A stretch of DNA of 9,450 bases, taken from NCBI GenBank assembly GCA_016297675.1, contig JAEDGE010000074.1:1-9450 (forward strand). Reading direction: 5' to 3'. This DNA is from Oscillospiraceae bacterium. GTDB taxonomy: Bacteria; Bacillota; Clostridia; Oscillospirales; Ruminococcaceae. The position numbers and the translations under genes are program-made. The notes under the pieces are model-generated. The model was not told where the DNA came from and did not search any database. It saw only the letters and a list, made by a program, of their open reading frames with translations. Below are positions 1-6,019 of the stretch, one piece after another; within the stretch, counting starts at the first letter, position 1, and every line of letters begins with the position of its first letter.

Positions 1-1
1 G

Positions 2-235
2 CCGGAGAGCAGTGATACACCGCCAGTTTTTGAGCCGCAGCCGGAGAGCAGTGATACACCGCCAGTTTTTGAGCCGCAGCCGGAGAGCAGTGATGCACCG
101 CCGGTTCAAGAATCGCAGCCGGAGAGCAGTTATGCACCGCCGGTTCAAGAATCGCAGCCGGAGAGCAGTTATGTACCACCGATTTCTGAACCAGAATTAG
201 AGAGCAGCTACATACCACCAATTCCGGAATCACAG
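2..235 (+). repeat. 39-bp in-frame tandem repeat, six visible copies
   Basis: Six consecutive 39-bp units start at 2, 41, 80, 119, 158 and 197 and encode variants of PESSDTPPVFEPQ. Units 1 and 2 are identical in DNA, units 3 and 4 differ by one base, and units 5 and 6 are progressively diverged. The array is cut by the window edge, so its full copy number is unknown. The gradient from identical to diverged units suggests recent duplication at the upstream end. The product is an acidic, Pro/Ser/Glu-rich and probably disordered segment. Confidence 0.93.
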
Positions 236-2413
236 CCGGAGGATACGAATACATCGGTTGTTCATCCGAAAAAAGCAAAGAAGAAAAAACAAAAACAGCA
301 AAAATCAAAACAACCAAAACAGCAGAAACAGCCAAAACAAAAGAAATCGCAGAAACGTTCAGAGGTTCCGACTGTACAGCCAGAGCCAGAACGTCCGCTG
401 GAAGAGCCGATACAGGAACATTGGGCAGAGGAACCAACACCGGAACACTGGGCAGAAGAGCCAGTTTCCGTTGCAGCGGCTGTTTCGGAAGAATCGAATT
501 CAGTTGCATCCTCCGTAGAGGAAGAAAATCTCTCCTATACCGCCAGATTCCGGAAGGTTGTTGCACAGGAAAGCACCTATACCGATCCGGAGCGGAAGAC
601 AACTTCTAAAAAAACAAAAAAAGAGAAACCGCCAAAGGTCAAGGTACAAAAGCCGGTTCCACCGGCACCAAAGCCCATTCCCAATCAGGAAGCAGAGATT
701 CGCATCAATATCAATCTGCTGCGGAATGCTGTCTTCTTCCGAACGGTCTCCCTTACGATTTTGACCATCATTGGTATGTTTTTGGCAATCGGAGAATCCA
801 GATATACCTTACTCTATCCTGTTCTGACACGTCTGATGACAGTACGAGGATATTGTGTGATTCATCTGGTATTGGGGTTGTTGATTTTATTTATTACGTT
901 CCCAACTGTTGCAAATGGGTTAAAAAATCTGTTGCATCGGGAGGCAGACAGTGACAGTATTGCGGCTATGCCTTTGATTCCTTGTCTGCTGACGGTGATT
1001 TCTATCATTTTTGTGCCGGAGCCAATGGAACGGAATTTAGTGCATATCTTTTTGCCGGTTTCGAGTTTTATTTTACTGATGAATTCTGTTGGGAAACTGT
1101 TTATTATTCGGCGTGCCACACGCAATTTTTCGCTTTTGACAAAGGACTTTGAGAAATATATTCTGACTTGCGTGCAGAATGAGACAGCGGCAGAAACTTT
1201 GACTCGTGGTGCGGTAAGAGACTACCCAATTTTGGCAACTGTACGAAAGACCAATCAAATGTCTGACTTCTTGCGGCATACTTATGCTTCTGACATGGCA
1301 GACCAATTCAGTCGAAAGCTTGCCCCCATCGTTGGCTGCATTTCCCTTTTACTGGCAGCTGCCATTACAGGCATTCGGATTGGGGTGCTGGAATCTCCGG
1401 CTCAGAATATTCCATTCTTTTTCTCTGTCTTGACGATGCTGCTGACTGCTGGATGTACGGCTGGCATTCCGCTGACTGTGAACATGCCATTGGACAGTGC
1501 ATCCAAGCGTCTCTGTCCGCATTCTTGCACCTTGCTCGGCTATCAGAGTGTGGATGATTTTTTTGATGTCAATGCCGTGATGCTTCCTGCTTCCGCCCTG
1601 TTTCCAAAAGGTTCTGTGAAAATCAGTGGGATTAAAAATTTTGGTGAGTTTCAGGTAGAGGAAGCATTGTTGGATGCTGCCAGCTTGGTTTATGCAGCGG
1701 ACAGCATTCTGCAAAATGCATTTGCAGAACTGGTAGAGGAACAAACTGGTATGCTGTATCAGGTCGAGGACTGCAACTATGAGGATTCTCTTGGATTGTG
1801 TGGTTGGATTCGGCATCGTCGGGTATTGCTTGGCAACCGAGAGATGATGACAACGCATAACATTGAGGGATTACCGACAAAAATTCGGGAACTGGAATTG
1901 GCAGACGGGAATCAGGATGTGCTGTATCTCTCTGTAAGTGGAGTACTGGCAGCTATGTTTGTGGTGGACATTACAGCTGATCCAATGGTAAAACGGCAGA
2001 TGCGTTGTTTGAAGGAGGAGCAGATCAATGTCATTCTCAAGAGTGTGGATAGTAGTGTAACACTTGGTCGACTGGCAACATTGTTTGCAGTGCCGGATAG
2101 TATGCTGAAAATTCTGCCGGCAGCAGATGATGATTTATTTGCACAGGAAACAGCACCGTTACAGGATGTCAGTGCAGCAACCATTCACAACGGCTCTTTC
2201 TTTGGAACGGCTCGGTTGCTGCTGGAGGCAAAGAGAATCAAACGGGCGGCAACCGCAGGATTATTGCTGCAAGTCATTGCGGCGATTCTGGGCTTGTCCA
2301 TTTGCTGCGGTTATATTTTGGTGAACGGTTATGACAATATGACATCCCAGACATTGTTGTTTTATCAGTTGGTTATGACAGCTTTGACAGTATTTGCAAC
2401 CCGTTTGAAATAA
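2..2413 (+). CDS. Degenerate P1B-type ATPase-like membrane protein with disordered repeat N-terminus (5' partial)
   Basis: The frame is open from the left edge to TAA at 2411 (803 visible residues), so the true start lies upstream. Residues 1-78 are a 13-residue tandem repeat, about 90-117 are Lys/Gln-rich and polybasic, and up to about 235 is low complexity with two copies of EHWAEEP. About eight hydrophobic helices follow (roughly 242-264, 284-304, 323-338, 346-368, 443-463, 471-494, 750-772, 783-800). This is the P1B metal-ATPase layout, with soluble parts after helices 4 and 6. Recognisable but broken motifs are: GCT-AGIP where CPC is expected in helix 6 (484-486); PASALFPKG in the slot of DKTGTLTxG, with Pro529 replacing the phosphorylated Asp; no HP in the nucleotide-binding domain; SVD for TGD (681-683); no TGE in a shortened A-like domain; no GDGxND. 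The GxxG...VLLGN segment (598-616) is well kept. I infer a catalytically dead pseudo-ATPase; its function is unknown. It looks co-transcribed with the LCP gene 16 nt downstream. Confidence 0.8.
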   Translation, partial: PESSDTPPVFEPQPESSDTPPVFEPQPESSDAPPVQESQPESSYAPPVQESQPESSYVPPISEPELESSYIPPIPESQPEDTNTSVVHPKKAKKKKQKQQKSKQPKQQKQPKQKKSQKRSEVPTVQPEPERPLEEPIQEHWAEEPTPEHWAEEPVSVAAAVSEESNSVASSVEEENLSYTARFRKVVAQESTYTDPERKTTSKKTKKEKPPKVKVQKPVPPAPKPIPNQEAEIRININLLRNAVFFRTVSLTILTIIGMFLAIGESRYTLLYPVLTRLMTVRGYCVIHLVLGLLILFITFPTVANGLKNLLHREADSDSIAAMPLIPCLLTVISIIFVPEPMERNLVHIFLPVSSFILLMNSVGKLFIIRRATRNFSLLTKDFEKYILTCVQNETAAETLTRGAVRDYPILATVRKTNQMSDFLRHTYASDMADQFSRKLAPIVGCISLLLAAAITGIRIGVLESPAQNIPFFFSVLTMLLTAGCTAGIPLTVNMPLDSASKRLCPHSCTLLGYQSVDDFFDVNAVMLPASALFPKGSVKISGIKNFGEFQVEEALLDAASLVYAADSILQNAFAELVEEQTGMLYQVEDCNYEDSLGLCGWIRHRRVLLGNREMMTTHNIEGLPTKIRELELADGNQDVLYLSVSGVLAAMFVVDITADPMVKRQMRCLKEEQINVILKSVDSSVTLGRLATLFAVPDSMLKILPAADDDLFAQETAPLQDVSAATIHNGSFFGTARLLLEAKRIKRAATAGLLLQVIAAILGLSICCGYILVNGYDNMTSQTLLFYQLVMTALTVFATRLK

Positions 2414-2420
2414 GAGGAGG
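2413..2420 (+). promoter_or_regulatory. Ribosome binding site of the LCP gene
   Basis: AGAGGAGG begins on the last base of the upstream stop codon and ends 9 nt before the ATG at 2430. It fixes that start and suggests coupling between the two genes. No promoter is visible in the 16-nt gap. Confidence 0.85.
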
Positions 2421-2429
2421 CGATAGGTT

Positions 2430-4241
2430 ATGGATTTGCGAAAGCAACGAAATACCGATGCAGAAGAAACCACATTTGTTTCTGCGTCAGAGATTGCAGC
2501 CAAACGATCTACAGATCAGTTTGACACGCAGCAACTGGATAGTGATGCTGTTCGAGCACAGGCGGCAACTTATCATGACCGAAATCCTTACCGTCGCAGC
2601 AAGCCACAGCTGCATGGTACGCCGATGCCGCCAGAGCAGGAAAATGCGGCATCTTATTCCGGCGATGCTTCTGAATATCATTATGGTTATGGAAATGCAC
2701 CACAGCCGCCGTATAACAACGCTTATGGAAATACTCCACAGCCACCGTATAACAACGCTTATGGAAATACTCCACAGCCGCCGTATAACAATGGTTACGG
2801 AAACGCACCGCAGCCGCCGTATAACAACGGATATGGGAACGCATCGCAGCCGCCGTATAACAACGGCTACGGAAACGCACCGCAGCCGCCGTATAACAAC
2901 GGATATGGGAACGCATCGCAACCATCGTACAATAATGGTTATCGGAACGCATCGCAGCCGCCATACAACAACGGCTATGGGAATGCACCACAGCCGCCGT
3001 ACAGCAACAGCTATGGAAATGCTCCACAGTCCGCCTATAGCAATGGTTATGGGAATGCACCACAGCCGAATGCCTATGGTCGTTCGGCAACGGCAGCACC
3101 ACCGAGACCACAGTCTACACCGCCCAGATCGCAGTCTGCATCGTCAAAACCACAACCCGCATCGCAGCCAGCTGCATCGAAAAAAACAGTGAAATCCTCT
3201 TCACCGAGCAGCCGTTCTGTCCATACGTCTGCTCCGGCAGAGCCGGAAAAACGGCGGTCAACGCCAATCAGTAAAAAGCGTGCTGACGGTGGTACGGTGG
3301 GAAAAGTTGTTCGATTTGTATTATGGGCAATTATTATTGTATTTGTACTGTATTCCTTATTGGCATTGGTGGGCATTCTGCGAATGCAGAAAGAAACAGC
3401 AGAAAACCGTTCCAATATTTCCGATGCGATGGAAGCCTCCTATGTCAGTAATGTCTTATTGATTGGGACAGATTCCCGTGATTTGTCAACTGACCGAGGT
3501 CGTTCGGATTCCATGATTTTGTTGTCTATTAATAGAAAGACCAACGAAATTGTAATGACTTCGTTTTTGCGGGATGCGTATGTTTATATCAATGACACGT
3601 ATGGTTCCGGAAAACTGAATGCCGCTTATTCTTATGGCGGTGCAGCATTGCTGATGGATACCATTGAAGCAAATTACCATGTGCGAATTGATGATTATGT
3701 GCTGATTTCCTTTGCTGCCTGTGCCAATGTGATTGATGCGGTCGGTGGCGTAGAGTTGGAACTTTCCGACAGTGAAGCCGATGCAGTCAACGAGATTCTC
3801 ATCAGCGAGGTCAACGAGCTGATGGGAGATGGTCGGGAAGATGACCTGTTAGATAGTGGCGGAACACAGAAGTTGAATGGGAAGCAAGCACTTTCCTACA
3901 GTCGGATTCGTTATGTCGGCAATGCCGATTTTGAGCGGACAAGCCGACAGCGAACCGTTATGACACAAGTGCTGCAAAAGGCAGCAAAAAATCCGGCAGC
4001 ACTGGCAAGCATTTTTTTGACAGCTCTGCCGGAGCTTTCTACGAATCTTTCCGTCGGAAAGGCATACAGTTATGCTTTGCGTGCACCGTTTTTGCTGATC
4101 GGATACCATGTGGTACAGCAGCAGATTCCGGCAGACGGCACATTTTATGGGGATACAATTGATGGAGAGTCCGTTTTGGTGATAACAGATTCGGAAACAA
4201 ATCAAAAGAATTTGGAGGAAACGATTTTTCGGAAGTCATAA
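2430..4241 (+). CDS. LytR-CpsA-Psr (LCP) family glycopolymer transferase with cytoplasmic repeat domain
   Basis: LCP enzymes move undecaprenyl-linked glycopolymers (teichoic acid or capsule type) onto peptidoglycan at the outer face of the membrane. The 603-residue protein has an N-terminal Q/N/P/Y-rich region with ten 12-residue repeats (89-208), a Pro/Ser/Lys linker (about 220-290), one transmembrane helix (about 293-315) preceded by basic residues, and an extracellular LCP domain (about 340-520). Family hallmarks seen are LLIGTDSR (343-350), the DRGRSDSM segment with Arg356, Arg358 and Asp360, the FLRDAYV segment with Arg381 and Asp382, LNGKQALSYSRIR (482-494) and DFERTSRQR (500-508). In LCP proteins of known structure, Arg and Asp residues in these motifs bind the pyrophosphate and Mg. 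Typical LCP proteins have a short cytoplasmic tail, so about 290 residues is unusual. No separate LytR_C domain is evident. The polymer substrate cannot be told from sequence. Confidence 0.94.
   Translation: MDLRKQRNTDAEETTFVSASEIAAKRSTDQFDTQQLDSDAVRAQAATYHDRNPYRRSKPQLHGTPMPPEQENAASYSGDASEYHYGYGNAPQPPYNNAYGNTPQPPYNNAYGNTPQPPYNNGYGNAPQPPYNNGYGNASQPPYNNGYGNAPQPPYNNGYGNASQPSYNNGYRNASQPPYNNGYGNAPQPPYSNSYGNAPQSAYSNGYGNAPQPNAYGRSATAAPPRPQSTPPRSQSASSKPQPASQPAASKKTVKSSSPSSRSVHTSAPAEPEKRRSTPISKKRADGGTVGKVVRFVLWAIIIVFVLYSLLALVGILRMQKETAENRSNISDAMEASYVSNVLLIGTDSRDLSTDRGRSDSMILLSINRKTNEIVMTSFLRDAYVYINDTYGSGKLNAAYSYGGAALLMDTIEANYHVRIDDYVLISFAACANVIDAVGGVELELSDSEADAVNEILISEVNELMGDGREDDLLDSGGTQKLNGKQALSYSRIRYVGNADFERTSRQRTVMTQVLQKAAKNPAALASIFLTALPELSTNLSVGKAYSYALRAPFLLIGYHVVQQQIPADGTFYGDTIDGESVLVITDSETNQKNLEETIFRKS
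2694..3080 (+). repeat. 36-bp in-frame tandem repeat, ten full copies plus a partial one
   Basis: Ten 36-bp units (2694-3053) encode variants of NAPQPPYNNGYG, followed by a shortened unit NAPQPNAYG (3054-3080). The fourth (2802-2837) and sixth (2874-2909) units are identical in DNA and the outer ones are more diverged, which points to expansion within the array by slippage or recombination. The length is a multiple of three, so copy-number change keeps the reading frame. The segment lies before the transmembrane helix and should be cytoplasmic. Confidence 0.95.
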
Positions 4242-4255
4242 AGGGGAGATGAATC

Positions 4256-4921
4256 ATGTCAGTTTTACAGGATACATCAGACAGACGAAATATTTGTGAC
4301 AAAAGTAAATCGGAAGATTTTGAAATTTGTGTTGGCGTGTTGCAAAAATATAAAGGTGCAGCCATTCATGCAGAGATTCCGAATGGTGTGGTTGCGATTG
4401 AAGCGGCTTTTAAGGGATATGCGTATTTAAAAAGCGTCGTAATTCCCAACAGTGTAGAGCAAATTGGAAAAGATGCCTTTCAAAATTGTGCCGCTCTGGC
4501 ATCCATTGTCATACCGGATGGTGTAAAAGCAATTGGAGAAAATGCATTTAGCGGCTGTACTTCTTTGAAAACACTTCTGATTCCCAGCAGTGTAAAAACG
4601 ATTGCAGCCTCTGCTTTCAGCGGATGCACTTCCTTGGAAGAACTGACGCTTTCCAATGGTGTGGAGGTCATTGGGACATCTGCATTTCAGGGCTGCAAAG
4701 CATTGAAAAGAATCTCCATTCCGAGCAGCATGAAAAAAATAGAGAATGCGGCATTTCTTCGTTGCAGTGGCTTAAAAAAAGTCGATTGTGCTGGAAGACC
4801 GGAAATCAGCTCTTCTGCATTCGATTATACTTCCTATCATCGGTGTCCGGAATGCAACGGCGGATTGGACTTTTTTGATCGCTGTAAAAATCCGAATTGT
4901 AAAAAATATAAAAAATATTAA
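4256..4921 (+). CDS. BspA-like leucine-rich repeat protein with C-terminal zinc-knuckle motif
   Basis: The 221-residue protein begins 14 nt after the LCP stop, behind AAGGGGAG at 4241-4248. From residue 58 it has five exact 23-residue LRR_5/BspA-type repeats (58-80, 81-103, 104-126, 127-149, 150-172; core I-P-x-x-V-x-x-I-x-x-x-A-F-x-x-C), a sixth partial repeat (173-189) and a degenerate one before the first. Such repeats form a solenoid for protein-protein binding. The C-terminus has CPEC at 197-200 and CKNPNC at 210-215, giving CX2C-X9-CX4C, which looks like a zinc ribbon, then a Lys/Tyr-rich tail. There is no signal peptide, transmembrane helix or sorting signal, so I infer a cytoplasmic location, unlike the well-known surface BspA proteins. 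Operon position suggests it serves the same process as the two upstream envelope genes. The binding partner is unknown. Confidence 0.88.
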   Translation: MSVLQDTSDRRNICDKSKSEDFEICVGVLQKYKGAAIHAEIPNGVVAIEAAFKGYAYLKSVVIPNSVEQIGKDAFQNCAALASIVIPDGVKAIGENAFSGCTSLKTLLIPSSVKTIAASAFSGCTSLEELTLSNGVEVIGTSAFQGCKALKRISIPSSMKKIENAAFLRCSGLKKVDCAGRPEISSSAFDYTSYHRCPECNGGLDFFDRCKNPNCKKYKKY

Positions 4922-4965
4922 GATAGATTCTTCGTGTTATCACATGGCTCTTTCGTCTTTTTTCC

Positions 4966-4996
4966 CAGCAGCGGTCACAACAGCTGCTGTTTTTTT
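4966..4996 (+). terminator. Intrinsic terminator after the LRR gene
   Basis: A perfect 7-bp stem CAGCAGC (4966-4972) / GCTGCTG (4983-4989) with a 10-nt loop is followed at once by seven T (4990-4996). It closes the three-gene operon 45 nt after its last stop codon and separates it from spoIIR. Confidence 0.8.
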
Positions 4997-5052
4997 GTTC
5001 TGCTGTATAAATTCCCCTGCGTTTGCCCATCCTGTTGGATGAGGTGATCAAG

Positions 5053-5664
5053 ATGAAAAAATGGGAAGCAGCACTTTTGATTGGTGTACTTTGCACATTC
5101 CTTTTTACAAGTTTTTTTCAGACAGCAGAAACTGTGACAGATTTGCAGCAGCATGTTTTGCGAATGCATATTCTGGCGAATTCAGACAGCGAAGAAGATC
5201 AGGAATTAAAATATCAGGTGCGGGATGCTCTGTTGGCAGAATCAGAATCGTTATTTGGCACAGATGCACCGGAAAGCCGGGAAGAGCTGAAGGCTACAGC
5301 TGCCGCTCATCTGTCGGACATGGAGACAATTGCAGAGCGTGTGGTACAGGAAAATGGATATTCTTATCCGGTACAGGCAGAACTGGTGACAATGGATTTT
5401 ACAGAACGCACCTATGAGGATTTGACGATGCCGGCTGGTACATACGAAGCGATTCGCATTACCATTGGGGAAGCCGCCGGAAAAAACTGGTGGTGTGTGA
5501 TGTATCCCCCACTCTGCATTCCGGTGGCAGAGGAAGTCGCTGTAGAAGATGCACAGGCAGAAACCTATTTTACCAAAGAAGAGCAGGATGTATTATATCA
5601 TCCCGAACGCTATCGGGTAAAGTTGAAATTGGTGGAATGGGTAAGACACTGGATGAAGAAGTGA
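5053..5664 (+). CDS. spoIIR: Stage II sporulation protein R
   Basis: SpoIIR is made in the forespore, exported into the intermembrane space, and triggers SpoIIGA-dependent cleavage of pro-sigma-E in the mother cell. The 203-residue product has an N-terminal hydrophobic signal/anchor segment (about 5-22). The family signature LRMHILANSDSEEDQELK occupies 36-53 and runs into QVRDALL. The second family block, GKNWWCVMYPPLC, is at 143-155 with Cys148 and Cys155. I chose ATG at 5053 because GAGG (5041-5044) sits 8 nt before it and the protein then begins MKKWEAALL, a normal signal start. An in-frame TTG at 5023 has no such site and would put charged residues ahead of the signal. The gene stands alone between a terminator and a hairpin cluster. 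A sigma-F promoter is expected from B. subtilis, but I could not recognise one upstream. Confidence 0.95.
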   Translation: MKKWEAALLIGVLCTFLFTSFFQTAETVTDLQQHVLRMHILANSDSEEDQELKYQVRDALLAESESLFGTDAPESREELKATAAAHLSDMETIAERVVQENGYSYPVQAELVTMDFTERTYEDLTMPAGTYEAIRITIGEAAGKNWWCVMYPPLCIPVAEEVAVEDAQAETYFTKEEQDVLYHPERYRVKLKLVEWVRHWMKK

Positions 5665-5670
5665 GGTTGC

Positions 5671-5757
5671 ACGCCGCAGGCGACTGCGGTCAAGCTGGCT
5701 CAGACAGAATTTTCCTGAGAACCCCCAAAATGGATTGCTGTGCAGCAAACCAATTTT
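5671..5757 (+). repeat. Structured 3' element: three stem-loops with a dispersed-repeat core
   Basis: Just after the spoIIR stop lie three hairpins in series: CCGCAG-GCGA-CTGCGG (5674-5689, 6-bp stem closed by a GNRA-type GCGA loop), CTCAG/CTGAG (5699-5703 / 5715-5719) and a longer inverted repeat (5727-5757). The first 16 bases, ACGCCGCAGGCGACTG (5671-5686), recur exactly and in the same orientation at 9435-9450, where the window ends. Both copies follow a coding region. I infer a dispersed intergenic repeat family; its outer borders cannot be set from one and a fraction copies. Confidence 0.6.
5727..5757 (+). terminator. Probable (possibly bidirectional) terminator downstream of spoIIR
   Basis: TGGATTGCTG (5731-5740) pairs with CAGCAAACCA (5743-5752) with one mismatch, and the flanking AAAA (5727-5730) can pair with TTTT (5754-5757) around a bulged A. 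A-runs before and T-runs after the stem are compatible with termination on either strand. The T-run is short, so the call is moderate. Confidence 0.5.
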
Positions 5758-5792
5758 AAATGTGAATTTTTTGTAAAAAGAAAAGCGACTGC

Positions 5793-5821
5793 TTGACAAG
5801 CGGCAGAGAACATGGTATAAT
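5793..5821 (+). promoter_or_regulatory. Consensus sigma-A promoter of the infC operon
   Basis: TTGACA (5793-5798) and TATAAT (5816-5821) are perfect consensus boxes with the ideal 17-bp spacing. The stretch 5764-5785 before the -35 box is A/T-rich and resembles an UP element. Transcription should start near 5828. A perfect promoter fits the high expression expected of a ribosomal protein and initiation factor operon, with control applied later by the leader. Confidence 0.93.
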
Positions 5822-5827
5822 ACGCAG

Positions 5828-6003
5828 AGAAAACAAAGCAGAGCATCATCGTTCTCACCGTTTGGCTGCTGTCGAAACGGTCAATATCAGCGTTCTTGCA
5901 GGTGGGATAAAACCGCATTCTGCAAAGAAATGGTGGAGCGGGATCGGATGATGCGTACTTTTTGAAAAGTACGCATTTATTTTTGTTTGAAAATAATATG
6001 TTT
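5828..6003 (+). promoter_or_regulatory. L20-leader-like attenuator of infC-rpmI-rplT
   Basis: Between the promoter and infC lies about 190 nt of non-coding, highly structured leader. It contains ACCGTTT/AAACGGT (5857-5863 / 5875-5881), TTCTTGCAG/CTGCAAAGAA (5893-5901 / 5920-5929, one bulge, with further pairing inside), and a strong terminator at 5951-5985. GCATCATC (5843-5850) is perfectly complementary to GATGATGC (5947-5954), which overlaps the 5' arm of the terminator, so the two structures exclude each other. In Firmicutes the infC operon is repressed by its product L20, which binds such a leader and favours termination. The position, operon and competing pairings fit that model. I did not compare it with the Rfam family, so the assignment rests on architecture. 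Confidence 0.8.
5951..5985 (+). terminator. Leader terminator (attenuator) upstream of infC
   Basis: ATGCGTACTTTT (5951-5962) and AAAAGTACGCAT (5965-5976) are perfectly complementary over 12 bp. In RNA the loop would open to about TTTGAA. The stem is followed by a T-rich run (TTTATTTTTG). It lies 31 nt before the infC start, inside the transcript, as expected for an attenuator rather than an operon end. Confidence 0.88.
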
Positions 6004-6019
6004 GGAGGTGCTGGCTATC
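6004..6019 (+). promoter_or_regulatory. infC ribosome binding site with AUC start codon
   Basis: GGAGG (6004-6008) is followed after 8 nt by ATC (6017-6019), where the conserved IF3 sequence SKQELQINEEIR begins. The only canonical-type codons nearby are GTG at 6008, which lies inside the Shine-Dalgarno, and TTG at 5987, upstream of it. Rare AUU/AUC/AUA starts are characteristic of infC, because IF3 itself discriminates against them. Confidence 0.82.

Noticed and set aside
12..764. Small + strand reading frames at 12-200, 258-518, 421-609 and 558-764
   Set aside because: They are out-of-frame shadows of the repeat and low-complexity N-terminus of the first gene; they begin at arbitrary codons without ribosome binding sites.
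1709..1726. Near-palindrome CTGCAAAATGCATTTGCAG as an operator
   Set aside because: It lies in the middle of the coding sequence, far from any start, and is explained by codons.
761..2413. TTG at 761 as the start of the first membrane protein
   Set aside because: The same frame is open without a stop back to position 2 and encodes an in-frame tandem repeat. TTG 761 lies inside the first transmembrane helix and has no ribosome binding site.
2694..3053. CRISPR array
   Set aside because: The 36-bp units are directly tandem with no spacers, vary among themselves and are in frame inside a gene.
2487..3111. Minus-strand open frames opposite the LCP repeat array
   Set aside because: Their Arg/His/Cys-rich repetitive products simply mirror the 36-bp repeat; no start signals or recognisable domains.
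5023..5052. TTG at 5023 as the spoIIR start
   Set aside because: No Shine-Dalgarno precedes it; the extension would contain the real ribosome binding site and spoil the signal peptide.
5490..5759. Small protein encoded at 5490-5759 overlapping the spoIIR end
   Set aside because: It is out of frame with spoIIR, has no ribosome binding site, and its tail is the translation of the structured repeat.
5987..6016. TTG at 5987 as the infC start
   Set aside because: It lies upstream of GGAGG at 6004-6008 and right at the end of the attenuator terminator; the conserved IF3 N-terminus begins at 6017.
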